Positions 9,742 through 20,156 of a stretch of 64,000 nt of DNA are shown here, piece by piece. Position 1 is the first letter of the stretch. Every line of letters begins with the position of its first letter. The stretch spans positions 1,364,001 to 1,428,000 of the forward strand of contig JAPFFF010000008.1 in NCBI GenBank assembly GCA_039105265.1, in the 5' to 3' direction. The stretch comes from Tritrichomonas musculus. Taxonomy: Eukaryota > Parabasalia > Tritrichomonadida > Tritrichomonadidae. A program made the position numbers and the translations under genes. The notes under the pieces were generated by a model. It saw only the letters and a list, made by a program, of their open reading frames with translations. It was not told the origin of the DNA and ran no database searches.

Positions 9742-10836
9742 ATGGAAGTTCAAAAATATTTCGATCAAAAAGAAGAACTTTATATCAATCTGATTGCATT
9801 TATTGAAAATCGCGAGTTTGATGACAAAGATTTTGAAATATTAATTGAAAACATCGATTCGCTTGATATTAAAAATAGCAAAGAGGAAATGGAACATTTT
9901 TTCCGATTAATCATTAGTATTAGTAACAATCATTATAGATTTATAGGATTTCAAGACAAAATTGAGCGAATACTTCAATATTTTGACAACATCCAAAATT
10001 TTTTTACAAATTCAGAACTTTACAATATTTTTGAGAGCAACAAAAGAATTCTTGCTTATTTTTTGAAAAAACAAATAATAATAGTAAATGAGTTTATTTA
10101 TGACATTATTAAGAACAAACAAGAAATGAACGGAGTGAAATATTTTAACTTTTTTTTGCCTGAAATTAAAAACTTTGAAAAAGATGAAAAAGAAATTGAA
10201 AAAATAGAAAAAGAAATTCAATCATATTCATGTTATGATGAAAAAAGATCACAAGGAGAAAATGATTCATATATAGCTTCACTAATACGTCAAGATTCAA
10301 TTGAAGAATTCGTTTCATATACAATTCAAACAAATTATTCGTTATCATCAATAATTAAACCATCAGTTTTTGAGACGAATTCATTTTTGAATGACAATGA
10401 ACCAACTTTAATTGAATATGCCGCTTTCTTTGGATCAATTCAGATTTTTAATTATTTAAAAATTAGTGGAATTGAATTAATTCCATCGTTGTGGCTTTAT
10501 TCAATTCATTCAAATGATGCTGAAATGATTCATCTTCTTGAAGAGAATCAAGTTAAACCGCCAAATAATTCATATGAAACATGCTTATTTGAGGCAATTA
10601 AATGTCATCATAATGAGATCGCTCAATATATAGAAAACAATCTGATTTCAAATCCACAAAATCAATTAAATTTTGATGAAAAAATAACTGATTGTAGTTT
10701 TTGTTATTATAATTATTTTTACTTCCCGAAAAAATACACTGAAAGCTACTTGTTGTTTTACTATTGTCAATACAATTACTATAACATTGTTGATATTTTC
10801 TTTCATTATAAAAGTTTTGAAATACAAAGGATGCTA
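9742..10836 (+). CDS. DUF3447/ankyrin protein, probable first exon of a fusion with the LRR gene that follows
   Basis: The start is chosen at ATG 9742 (M-E-V-Q-K-Y-F-D-Q-K-E-E-L), which aligns with the paralogous gene at 6747; the frame extends 5' only through a T-run. The DUF3447 core is clear: G-E-N-D-S-Y-I-A-S-L-I-R-Q-D-S-I-E-E-F, then T-L-I-E-Y-A-A-F-F-G-S-I-Q-I, and L-F-E-A-I-K-C-H-H-N-E-I-A-Q-Y. A degenerate ankyrin repeat follows. The frame stops at 10917, but similarity to the family stops at 10836. The next frame resumes at 10966 with F-N-N-A-T-I-Q-K-Y-A, the expected start of another ankyrin repeat, then LRRs. I infer a single DUF3447-ankyrin-LRR gene built like the one at 2865-6747. 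Confidence 0.8.
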
Positions 10837-10965
10837 ACAATTACAAATTACAAATATAATAATATTTCAATAATAATGTTTTCAATGCAGTTTTTTGATA
10901 GTTATGTTTTTAAATAACGTTTCATTTTGTCTGTTTTAATGATATTTCTAATTAATATATTTTTT
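10837..10965 (+). other. putative intervening sequence between ankyrin/DUF3447 and LRR coding segments
   Basis: 129 AT-rich bp with an in-frame stop separate F-E-I-Q-R-M-L from F-N-N-A-T. Joining the flanks gives the seven-residue linker normal for this ankyrin family. The position is the same as at 5553-5685 and in the arrays at 18-20 kb and 41-42.6 kb. No GT...AG signature is seen. Confidence 0.5.
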
Positions 10966-12072
10966 TTTAATAATGCAACCATTCAGAAATATGCACGAAT
11001 AAATAATCTGGTCGTACTTTATTATTGTTTATCAATGAAAAAAAGAATTGATGATAAGTTATTTCTTAAATGTGATAAATTAACACGGATATCAATTCCA
11101 TTGTCTGTAACGTCGATTGGAAATAATTCTTTTATGGACTGCAAATTATTGACACAAATATCAATTCCTCCAACAGTTACTTCAATTGGAACAGAAGCAT
11201 TCAGAGGATGCAGTAGTCTAGAAAAAATCACGATTCCATCATCAGTAACATCTATTAAAAAAGGCGCTTTTATTGACTGTAAATCATTGTCAAATGTTTC
11301 CATTTCTTATTTGGTGACTACAATTGAATATTGTCTCTTTTTTAACTGTTCTTCATTAAAAAGCATATCAATTCCTCTTTATGCAAGTGAAATTGGAAGT
11401 TATTCATTTTGTAATTGTCTTTTACTATCCAAAATTTCGATTCCTTTATCGGTGACTTCAATTAAAGGTTATGCTTTTTCTGAATGTTCATCATTGAAAG
11501 AAATTACAATTCCTTCTTCAGTGACTTCAATTGGAAATGGAACTTTTAATAAATGCGTTTTATTGTCAAAAATAGAAATACCTTCTTCTGTAACAGAAAT
11601 TGGCTCAGAAGCTTTTAAAAATTGCCATTCATTGACAGAAATAACCATTCCTCCTTTATTAAAATCAATTGATGATGGAACTTTCATTAATTGCAAAGCA
11701 TTGAGAAGAATAACAATTCCTTCTTCAGTGACTTCAATTGGAAATGAAGCTTTTTGCGGATGCCAATTTTTGAGTGAAATTGAAATTCCTTCTTCAGTGA
11801 TTTCAATTGGAAGAGAGGCTTTTAGAATGTGCACTTTATTGTCAGATGTTACAATTCCTTCTTCATTGAAAACGATTCAAATGGGAACTTTCTTTAATTG
11901 CAGATCATTAAGGCAAATAGTTATTCCTTCATCTGTTACTTCAATTGAGCCTCACGCTTTTGAAAGATGCATTTCATTAACAGATGCACTAATTCCTCAT
12001 TCGCTTCACAAAATTGCAGACAACGTATTTTCACCAAATACAAAGATTACAATAATTCCAATACAAAAATAA
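10966..12072 (+). CDS. BspA-like LRR protein, probable second exon of a DUF3447-ankyrin-LRR fusion
   Basis: The segment opens with a degenerate ankyrin repeat (F-N-N-A-T-I-Q-K-Y-A, then L-Y-Y-C-L-S). It continues as about 14 BspA-type LRRs of 23 residues (I-P-S-S-V-T-S-I-G-N, then A-F-x-x-C), and ends in a short hydrophobic tail after F-S-P-N-T-K-I. No signal peptide or membrane anchor is visible. It lies on the same strand as the DUF3447 frame ending 130 bp upstream, repeating the arrangement at 2.9-6.7 kb. If transcribed alone it could start at the ATG at 11035 (M-K-K-R-I-D-D-K), but that would discard the ankyrin segment. Confidence 0.8.
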   Translation, partial: FNNATIQKYARINNLVVLYYCLSMKKRIDDKLFLKCDKLTRISIPLSVTSIGNNSFMDCKLLTQISIPPTVTSIGTEAFRGCSSLEKITIPSSVTSIKKGAFIDCKSLSNVSISYLVTTIEYCLFFNCSSLKSISIPLYASEIGSYSFCNCLLLSKISIPLSVTSIKGYAFSECSSLKEITIPSSVTSIGNGTFNKCVLLSKIEIPSSVTEIGSEAFKNCHSLTEITIPPLLKSIDDGTFINCKALRRITIPSSVTSIGNEAFCGCQFLSEIEIPSSVISIGREAFRMCTLLSDVTIPSSLKTIQMGTFFNCRSLRQIVIPSSVTSIEPHAFERCISLTDALIPHSLHKIADNVFSPNTKITIIPIQK

Positions 12073-12150
12073 TTGATTGAACATTTTGCAAATTTAATAT
12101 ATTTTTAAAACTATATTTTCTATTGAAATTGTTCTACTTTTGTTTTGAGG

Positions 12151-12183
<33 letters not shown>

Positions 12184-12816
12184 ATTTTAATGAAGGAATG
12201 AATCAGACTTTTTAAACTTTTGAATAATGATTTTTTGAAATATACTTTTTAGACATTTGAATAAATTGATGATTAATTAAAATAGAATTTTTAGACATTA
12301 ATGCAATTAATGATTTTTTAAAATGGACTTTTTAGACTTTAAATGAAATTAATGATTTTTACAAATGAACTTTTTAGGGATAAATCAAAATTTATGACTT
12401 TTTAAATCATATGTTTAAGATTTTAAATCCTATTTGCGACTTTTTAAGAGATAAAGTTCGAGTACACCTATAACTTCTTTTATATTCTTAAGTATTTAAG
12501 GATTAATATTTTAAATTCATGTTTTTTTTTTAAATTTATTTTTTCATCCCGTCATTATCTAAAATTTTCCTACTTTACATGGAACATTTTTTTAAATAAA
12601 CAATCTTTTAGGCATTAATCAAATTCATTAACATTCATATTTATGTGTTTGTTAGCCTATATAAGGAAACACATTTATAACCATTTATTTATTCAATAAT
12701 AATTATTGAACTTTGACGAAATGTCTTGAGAACGCACATTTTTAAAACCTGTTGAAATATGCTATTATTTTAAAGTTAATATAAAACGAAATTTAAAATA
12801 AGTTTTATTATTATTA
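12073..12816. other. intergenic, poly-A run and short tandem repeat
   Basis: Spacer between two convergent genes. It contains a run of about 33 A (about 12149-12181) and then a degenerate tandem array (12208-12410). Nothing else was recognised. Confidence 0.6.
12208..12410. repeat. degenerate ~40-bp tandem repeat
   Basis: About five copies of a unit containing ACTTTTTAGACATT, then AATGATTTTT, with starts near 12208, 12247, 12287, 12327 and 12369. The copies drift progressively in sequence. Confidence 0.6.
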
Positions 12817-13668
12817 TTATTCATCGTCATACAAATTCATCCATTGAATAAATCCGTGGCCATCCTGCATTATAAAATCAATTTTCTCGCCAACTCCTTT
12901 GAATGAGCATCTTATCGTTCCAAGAAGATCCAAGCTTCCATCATCCATATTTCTTATTCCTTCATACGGGACATTTTCAATCCATTCAATTGACTGCAGC
13001 TTTTCACCTGCCAACTTTGCAAAGCAGTCACAGACATCTTTTTTAATTTCTGGGAAAATTTCCTCTTTTTCTGTCAACATTTTTGCATATTTGCCGAGCT
13101 CTTCCCAGACCAATTTCTCATTTTTTAGATATGAAATTGCCTTCAAATAATTGCACCAAGCAGCAACTATTTCAACATCGTTCTCTAGTAAGGAATGATC
13201 TGTCTCTTTCTTGTAAATCATTCCAGGAATCTTCGACACAATTTCGGCCCAATTTGCTCGTAAAGAAGGATTTTTATTATTGGATCGTTTTAGGCCTTGT
13301 AAACGAAGGAAGTCTTTTATTTGCTCTCTCTTTGATGAATCAATCGAGTCCCAGTATTTCATGATCATTTCTGGATCAGATGGCTGACACATATAGAAAA
13401 AGTGGAGAACTGAATCTTCAACACAATCTATGAATTCGACTCCATCGATAATTATAGGTATGTGGGCATTTATGGGAACATTTTCTTTGCATGGAAACTT
13501 GTACACGTAATTGACTTCATATTCAATGCTAGTGTCGTCTTTAATAGAAGATGATAATCTTATGAGATCATCATTTTCGAAATATTCAGAACAAAAACTC
13601 CATAAAAGTTGATCCGTTGAATATGAATCAAAATGATTTTTCATAAACTTCGAAATAATTACAAACAT
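12817..13668 (-). CDS. hypothetical protein, 283 aa
   Basis: Opens with ATG (M-F-V-I-I-S-K-F-M-K-N-H-F) and ends near an AT-rich 3' flank. It is acidic and tryptophan-containing, soluble-looking, with no signal peptide or membrane helix. Possible landmarks are V-E-F-I-D-C-V-E-D-S-V-L-H-F-F-Y at about residues 75-90, K-Y-W-D-S-I-D-S-S-K-R-E-Q-I-K-D-F-L at about 104-121 and a helical C-terminal half. I do not recognise the family. Its base composition is less AT-rich than the spacers around it and there are no internal stops, which supports a real gene. It is followed on the same strand by small and DUF3447 genes, with no sign of functional coupling. Confidence 0.7.
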   Translation of the reverse strand: MFVIISKFMKNHFDSYSTDQLLWSFCSEYFENDDLIRLSSSIKDDTSIEYEVNYVYKFPCKENVPINAHIPIIIDGVEFIDCVEDSVLHFFYMCQPSDPEMIMKYWDSIDSSKREQIKDFLRLQGLKRSNNKNPSLRANWAEIVSKIPGMIYKKETDHSLLENDVEIVAAWCNYLKAISYLKNEKLVWEELGKYAKMLTEKEEIFPEIKKDVCDCFAKLAGEKLQSIEWIENVPYEGIRNMDDGSLDLLGTIRCSFKGVGEKIDFIMQDGHGFIQWMNLYDDE

Positions 13669-13678
13669 CCAATCAATA

Positions 13679-14122
13679 TTATTAATTTAGTAATTTTGGA
13701 CGATCTTTGAAAGACTTTCGCAAATAGCCATTTCTTTGTTCAAACGATTAACTTCTTCGATATTGCTTTCGTTTTCTTTTACTTGCTGTTTTTAATTTTT
13801 AAATGTTATCTTGAAATGAGCTGATTTTGCTGGCTATTGAAGAGGCTGTATTAATTAAAGCTAAATTTTTTCGTAATTCTGAGCATTAATAGAATAATTT
13901 TTTCCTAATTTCTAATCTTTCATTTGGAGCAAAAGATTCTAATTTGTTAAAAAAGATATCATTTGAATATCCCATTATTTCAGGAACTTGAAAAGGAAAA
14001 AGAAACAATTTGAAAGGCCGTTCAAATATGCGTTCAACTTCGTAATTAATTTGTTGAATCGTTTCTGGAGGAAGTGGTTGTAACTTCATATTTAGATGAT
14101 TTTCCCCATTATTTAAAGTCAT
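13679..14122 (-). pseudogene. small coiled-coil protein gene, apparently interrupted
   Basis: A 78-codon frame (13886-14122) starts with ATG and reads M-T-L-N-N-G-E-N-H-L, then L-P-P-E-T-I-Q-Q-I-N-Y-E-V-E-R-I-F. Just past its stop, other frames on the same strand keep protein-like sequence: S-E-L-R-K-N-L-A-L-I-N-T-A-S-S-I-A-S-K-I-S, then Q-Q-V-K-E-N-E-S-N-I-E-E-V-N-R-L, ending at a stop near 13689. The pieces look like one roughly 140-residue protein with a coiled-coil C-terminus, interrupted at least twice by frame changes or short intervening sequences. The family is not recognised. It could be a decayed gene or one with unusual introns; the ankyrin genes nearby make the second option worth testing. 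Confidence 0.45.
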
Positions 14123-14325
14123 TTTATTTTTTTGATGTTAACAAAATAAAGTTTGACGCATTTAAGATTTTATCAAACTTTTTCACAAATTGTAAATTTT
14201 TGTAAACATTTCAAAATTACAAAAAAAAAATTGCAAATATCTCAATAATTTAGAAATAATTATTAAGTTAAATGAAAAAATAATATTAGAATATCATTCA
14301 TTTTATTTAATGACTGTATTTAAAT

Positions 14326-16047
14326 TCATGCTTTTGGAGGCAATTTTTGAATAATGGCATCAGCTACTAGAGAGCAATCACAATCATTTAAAAGAGCTGA
14401 AAAACATAACAATAATTGTCTAGGTAAAAATGAAGATAGTTGATTAAATAACGAAATCATCATTTTTTTTGAAATATTATTTTTCAATTTTGAAACAAAA
14501 TCAAAAATATTTCCAGTTATTTTAAATGGTTCATACAATTTGATCATTTTAACAACAATACTTTCACTGTAAAACGTGATTGCTAATTTGATATCATTAA
14601 ATTCTATTTTATCTTTCATATATTGAAAGATTAATGGTTTGTTAGAATCTTTTTCTTCAAATTGGCAATCAAGTATATAATTAGCAACATCATGATTTTT
14701 TTCAATTCCATATCGAAGAAATGTAGTGAAATTTATGTTTTCTTTTAAATATTCAAATAAAAACTTAAATGTGTCATTACAATTAAAAATCAATGAAGCT
14801 CTTAAGCAATCAAAAAAGCAATTGCAAGCTAATTTATTCACATTTTCATCTCTTTGAGACAATATGAATTTGAATAAATTAAAATCTTTAATGGCATTTA
14901 ACAAAATGCTCTTATCTGGAGAAACAATTGTTTGTTCTTCTTTTTTTGCAATTGATAAAATTTTTAAAAGATTTGGTGCAACAATTGGATAATATGAGTA
15001 AAACACGGCATCTATTAAAATAGAACATTTTAAATTATAAAAATGACCATCGTCATTAACATCATCAATAACATAATTTTCATTATCTTCATCAATCAAT
15101 TCACTTTTATATTTTTCAAAAGAATATTCAATTAATTCATGAGAACCTTGTACAATTGATTCATTAAAAACTTTATCATGTGAACAAGTTTCTTCACATG
15201 TATGTATTATTTCATAGTTTTTGCCAAAATAAGCATATCTTAATAAGTTAGGTTCTATTTCATCTAAATGCATCCATAAAAATTTAAATATTCTGAGAGA
15301 TCCATAAACGGCTGCCACTTTAATTAAAGACAAGTCTTTATCAGCTGTTATTGCTCTTTCATAATAAGAAAAAGGAATTTCATAATTAAATTCTATATTT
15401 TCATGTGAAAGATAATATTGAAATTCATCAATTTCATCGTTTCTAATAAGTTTATGAATATAAGAAGGATTATAATTTAAATTACGATTTATAATGTGCT
15501 CTTCGGGATTGTTCATCACAATTTGTAAAAATGATATATCATTTTTAATACCAGCATTATTTTGGTCTGCTAAAAGATTTTTGGTCCTTAAATCAGCATA
15601 TTCTTGATCGTATTTTCTTATTTCAGGTAAAAAATTGATGAAAATGAAATTATTTATGAATGAATTTTCTACAATTGATTGGATCGAAAAAAAATTTTTG
15701 GTAAAAAAATAAAAAATAGAAATTTTAAATTCATTGCAGTTATTAATTAATTCATTTTCAGTGAGATTTAATCGTTTAAATTCTGTTACAAAATCAATAC
15801 AAATATCTAGAAAAATATCAAAATTCTTAAAATTACTAGAAGCTTTCTCAATTAATTTCTGAAAAAAGGAAATTCCACTTGCATGATCTTTGAAAAATAT
15901 ATTTTTGTAATTTAATATAAAATTTACTGTTTCATGATAAGTGTCATATGAAAGGATTTCAAGATGTTCAAAAAGAAGCATTGTAGCATCATGATATTCT
16001 TTATTTTGAGATAAATAATCTTTGATTTTTTCTTCCTTGGTATTCAT
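14326..16047 (-). CDS. DUF3447/ankyrin-like protein, uninterrupted
   Basis: 573 residues with ATG at 16047 (M-N-T-K-E-E-K-I-K-D-Y-L). The helical N-terminal region (about residues 1-190) is followed by the DUF3447 core: S-Y-I-H-K-L-I-R-N-D-E-I-D-E-F-Q-Y-Y-L at about 190-208 and L-I-K-V-A-A-V-Y-G-S-L-R-I-F-K-F at about 240-255. Degenerate ankyrin-like helical pairs run to the end. It is longer and more diverged than the other DUF3447 genes here and has no intervening sequences, so it is a useful contrast to them. Function is unknown; the family is expected to bind other proteins. The C-terminus ends in L-P-P-K-A. Confidence 0.85.
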   Translation of the reverse strand: MNTKEEKIKDYLSQNKEYHDATMLLFEHLEILSYDTYHETVNFILNYKNIFFKDHASGISFFQKLIEKASSNFKNFDIFLDICIDFVTEFKRLNLTENELINNCNEFKISIFYFFTKNFFSIQSIVENSFINNFIFINFLPEIRKYDQEYADLRTKNLLADQNNAGIKNDISFLQIVMNNPEEHIINRNLNYNPSYIHKLIRNDEIDEFQYYLSHENIEFNYEIPFSYYERAITADKDLSLIKVAAVYGSLRIFKFLWMHLDEIEPNLLRYAYFGKNYEIIHTCEETCSHDKVFNESIVQGSHELIEYSFEKYKSELIDEDNENYVIDDVNDDGHFYNLKCSILIDAVFYSYYPIVAPNLLKILSIAKKEEQTIVSPDKSILLNAIKDFNLFKFILSQRDENVNKLACNCFFDCLRASLIFNCNDTFKFLFEYLKENINFTTFLRYGIEKNHDVANYILDCQFEEKDSNKPLIFQYMKDKIEFNDIKLAITFYSESIVVKMIKLYEPFKITGNIFDFVSKLKNNISKKMMISLFNQLSSFLPRQLLLCFSALLNDCDCSLVADAIIQKLPPKA

Positions 16048-16582
16048 TTAATAAAATGAAATTTCAAAATTTTTCCAAACTAAATTTTTTTCCACAATTC
16101 AATTTTGGGAAATTACCATTTTTCCCCAACTTTTTTTATATCACATTTCAACCTGGGGAAAAATGGTTTTTTGCATAAAATTTTATAAAAAAAATGTAAA
16201 TTTTAACCATTTTTCTACAACTTTTAAATCAGTCAACATTCGGCCTTTTTAATGCAGTATCAACTCTTTTCTAGCATGGTTAATCATTATTAAGGGTACA
16301 AATAAAGTTTTTTTTGAATTTTTTTTTTAATCAAATATCTTATCAAATGCAAAAATTATCGTTTCAAAAATTTAACTGTTCAAATAAAGTTAAAATTATC
16401 TAGGAGCATTATAAAACAATTTTGAACCTTTATAAACCTGAAATTTACAAATTTTTTATTATATTATGAATAATCTGATCTTATTTCAGGAAGATGAATG
16501 CAGGGTAATTTTAAAGATTATTATCTAAAAATACAATATAAATAAATATAAATGAGAATTTTGCTCAATCACTATTTTTTCT
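16048..16582. other. intergenic with a 14-bp inverted repeat
   Basis: ACCATTTTTCCCCA at 16115-16128 and its inverse TGGGGAAAAATGGT at 16154-16167 could form a stem-loop 70-120 bp upstream of the ATG at 16047. The rest is AT-rich with nothing recognised. A 26-bp exact tandem duplication occupies 16575-16626 and covers the stop of the next frame. Confidence 0.6.
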
Positions 16583-16999
16583 CTAATTTAAAAAATGGAA
16601 TTTTTTCTCTAATTTAAAAAATGGAATTGACTTTTTGCCACAGGTTGGTCTTTGATTATGGAAGTAGATCTTTTTTAGTGAACTTTTTTGGAAAGCCTTG
16701 TCCTTGATCAGCTTCACTGTACCAGGCACAATAATGGGATGAAGAGATTTGCACTCTATGAAAGCTTCCTCTCCTATAACCTCAAGTCCCTTGTTTAGCT
16801 CGACTTTCTTCAAAGCGGTGCAGCTCTTGAAAGTTCCATCTTTGATTTCAGTCAAAAACGGCGGAAGAATCATTCTCTCCAGGGATGTGCAGCCCCTGAA
16901 TGCACATTTTCCAAGGTTGCCACATTTGATGCTGCTTGAGATGTTTATTATCTTCAATTTCGGAAACTTGCTGAAGGCTTCCTCAGCATTTGAGATAAT
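16583..16999 (-). pseudogene. BspA-like LRR gene fragment
   Basis: About 135 codons of BspA-type LRRs (A-F-S-K-F-P-K-L-K-I-I-N-I-S-S, then C-A-F-R-G-C-T-S-L-E-R-M-I-L-P-P) and a typical last-repeat tail (K-I-Y-F-H-N-Q-R-P). The frame is open upstream only to a stop and has no ATG, so the 5' end has been lost. The fragment is noticeably richer in G and C than the LRR genes at 2.9-5.5 and 11-12 kb and its repeats differ from theirs. It therefore comes from a different subfamily, either moved here or left over from a larger gene. Confidence 0.65.
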
Positions 17000-18160
17000 T
17001 CATTATTATGCAAGAAAAAATACTCACGCTTTTAGCTTTGTATTATCAGTTTTATTACCGGCCACTATAAAACTGTTATTTTTCTTATTGATATTAGATT
17101 GTTTAATAATCCAAAATTATTCATTTTCAATAAACATCATGAAATTAATGAATTTAAGGGAGATGATGATGCCACTTGATGAATTAATGATGCCAAAAAT
17201 ATTAGATGAAGGATTGATGAGTTTTATTAAGCTAAATAAGGAGCTGAAGATATACAAAACAATTGTATGATTTAAGAAGAATACTCACTTAATAAATAAA
17301 GATTACAATGATCGTTTCATAAATATAACACAATGCTTTTCCCTGAAAACAATTCATGCTCAATCTAGTCAAGTAGCAACAAGTGACATTGAACTCATTT
17401 GGATTTAACTTTATTGAAAACAATACTGGTAAAGAGAATTAAAAATATCAAATTTTATTTATACCTTCTATCAAATGACAAAAAGATTCTCTTTCCATAA
17501 ATTTGAAAAATCACAGTTGCATTCATTGGATCAACTAAAGTATAGTTAGTCTTTTCTGAAGAACCTTCAAAAAGTGGAAATCATTCAGAAAAAATAATCT
17601 AAATAAAATAAATAAAATAATTGAGACTGCATACCACCTAGCGGGCGTAGAGCGAGGCTGAGCGAAGCAAAGCCGAGTGGAGACCTCGCGGCTGGCGGTA
17701 AGAATAGGTAAAAATTTTGAATGAATTTTCTGAAAAAAACATAAAATGATTATATCTTGTTTTGAAAGATTCTGAGTGATTCGTTAATGATAAGTACCAG
17801 CTAGTCACAACTTTTTATTATGTATTAATAGTTTACCAATTTACTGGTTAGTACCTTTATGCAATTTTGAAAAAAAATTTAGCTGTAAAAATATCTCCAG
17901 TGCTTGTTTCTTTCATAAATGATTTATACTAAATGACGTGCTTCTTATTATGCGCTTTTTTTCTTTTATAAATGTATTATCGTATATTTGCCAAATAGTT
18001 CATTTTCATGAACTTCATGATATAGATAAACCTCTAGGTTAGACTTTTGGTTTAAAATTATCCAAAAACTCAATTTCAACCATTTAATACATTTTTAATA
18101 CACATTTCAAATAAATAAATAAAAAAAGCAAAATGAAGATTTAAAATTGTTTAATTTGAA
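17000..18160. other. intergenic with a GC-rich dispersed repeat
   Basis: No gene is supported. The notable feature is the GC-rich block at 17623-17720 and the conserved stretch before it (17536-17600), both of which recur near 47.7 and 50.3 kb. Confidence 0.6.
17536..17720. repeat. dispersed repeat with GC-rich core, copy 1
   Basis: The stretch starting AGTCTTTTCTGAAGAA is repeated almost exactly at about 47700-47756. The GC-rich core (CTAGCGGGCG, GAGCGAGGCTGAGCGAAGC, CCGAGTGGAGAC, CTCGCGGCTGGCGGTAAGAA) is repeated in inverse orientation at 50253-50350. The core contrasts sharply with the AT-rich surroundings. It is probably part of an unclassified mobile element. Confidence 0.6.
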
Positions 18161-20156
18161 TTAAGCATGAACTATTCTCTTAAATAATTCTTTAATATTA
18201 GCATCATCTGTTAATTCAAGAGGTGTTTTTCATAAGAATGATTTTGGTTTAAAAATCATTAGTATTTAGAATCAACTTGATTTAATCAATTATAAAACAT
18301 CATTTTTTAAATTAACATCGATGTTTTTTTGTTTCAATAGAAGCTCAATGATTTCATAATTTCCATTCTTAACTGCACAATGTAATGGCGTTTCTTGAAT
18401 ATTCTTATTTTTAAATTTCTTGAGATTATAAAAATTTGAATTATATTTAAAAAAAAATTAATCTTAAAACCATATTAAAAAAAATAACTTTAAATTATAT
18501 TGAAATACAAGAAGAAACCGAATAAAATTTTTGGAGATGAAATTTTGTAAACAAATATTTATTTTTTAAATACTATAAAAAAATATAGTATTGAAATGTA
18601 ATGAAAAATATTGATTTTCAAATGGAATTAAAAAAATAATGATTTTAAAATGTAATTAAAAACACACAATTTCAAAATCACATTACATAAAATAAGAATG
18701 AACGTAATAAATTGATGAAAATTAGACAGAATAATCATTGACTTGTATTTCTGGACATGATAACAAAATTTTAACAAATTCTGGAGGACAATTATTGACT
18801 GCTTCATATAATGGAGTAGAACTATTAAAACATTTTAATATTAAAAACACCATTCAATTTTTTTTTTGAACTTTATTTTTAAAATTCAATTATTTTTAAA
18901 ACATAATGAAATCAAAATGAAATTCTATAACAAATAATATTATAGACTATATTGAAATATAAAAATGGAAAACACATCTAACATTGACATCAATATCTGT
19001 CTGAGATAATAAAAGTTTGACTGTATCTAGAAATTGGAATAAAACTGCTGACATTAATGGTGCTTCTTAAGTATTTCTTAAAACTTCATTAGACAGAAAA
19101 CAATAATGAAATTCGATGAAAAAAAAGTTATATAAAATATCATTAAATTATTTGATTATTTTGAAATGACATAAAAATTAAATGATTTACAAATTTTATT
19201 ACTTAAAAAAAATTAAGTATTTCTTTATGAGATATTATATGAAATATTAAGAAAATCAATGATGATGAACATAGTAAATTATAGCGAATAATAGTATGAA
19301 CTATATAGCATTTAAAATGATATAAATAATAGTATTATGAAATTTGCTTTTGATTGACATCAATATTTTTGGACAAGAAAAGTTGAACAATTTCAGTATT
19401 TGGAACATTGCAAGAGCATTGAAAAGCATTTATATCATTAAAATCTTAATATAAAATCACTTGAAAATAATGAATTTTAAATTTTATTTTAACATTAAAA
19501 TAAAACTGAATGAAACATTTAAAATAGGGAATTGAATTTTAAAATTAAGTTCAAATGTAATGAAAAATAGTAATTTTGAATGGAATTAAATAATTAAATG
19601 TTTTTAATGATATTAAAATACACACAAATAAACCTTATTTTAAATGTTAAATCAAAATGCTATTTAAAAAAATGAATTTAAATTGAATTTAAACTAATAT
19701 CGATATTTGGTTTTGATAATAAAAGTTCAACAATGTGCTTATTTCCTTTTTCTGTTGCTGCAAATAAGGGAGTTAAATGAAATATGAAAAGCAATTTTAT
19801 TAAAATATTCAATTGTAAAATGTTATAAGAAATTAATGATTTATGAAATATAATGAAAAATAAATATTTTTTTTTGAATTGATTTTTCTGGATTAAAAAA
19901 GTTGAATTGTTAATATTATTGAAAATATTGACATAGTAATTGTATTAAAAAAAAGTTATTTTAGTAATTGGATTAAAAAATAAATATTTTGAAATGTAAT
20001 TAAAAAGAACTTAAATAATGAAAACATCATAAAATCATTGTAAAATTTCATTAAAATGATAATAAAAGAGAAATATCATTAAAACAATGAAGATTTGAAA
20101 TAATATAAAAAAGAAATATCAATAGAAATTGTATTAAAAATAATCATCACTAAAAT
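18161..20156 (-). CDS. C-terminal ankyrin array of the DUF3447 gene, in spaced modules
   Basis: Downstream of the DUF3447 frame, six ankyrin-coding modules follow on the same strand: 19681-19782, 19341-19442, about 18971-19066, 18725-18826, 18293-18400 and 18161-18229. They encode, for example, L-T-P-L-F-A-A-T-E-K-G-N-K-H-I-V-E-L-L-L and T-P-L-H-C-A-V-K-N-G-N-Y-E-I-I-E. The last one ends K-T-P-L-E-L-T-D-D-A-N-I-K-E-L-F and a stop, the usual end of this family. Three modules are exactly 102 bp. The spacers are AT-rich and vary (about 374, 238, 270, 144, 324 and 63 bp). Two modules have a stop codon just before the conserved T-P or A-P, so either the boundary shifts by a codon or two there or this locus is decaying. 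The plus-strand gene at 40-42.7 kb has the same architecture. Confidence 0.55.

Noticed and set aside
16749-17270. Plus-strand 173-codon frame
   Set aside because: Its first half is antisense to the BspA fragment and the rest is AT-rich sequence without family resemblance.
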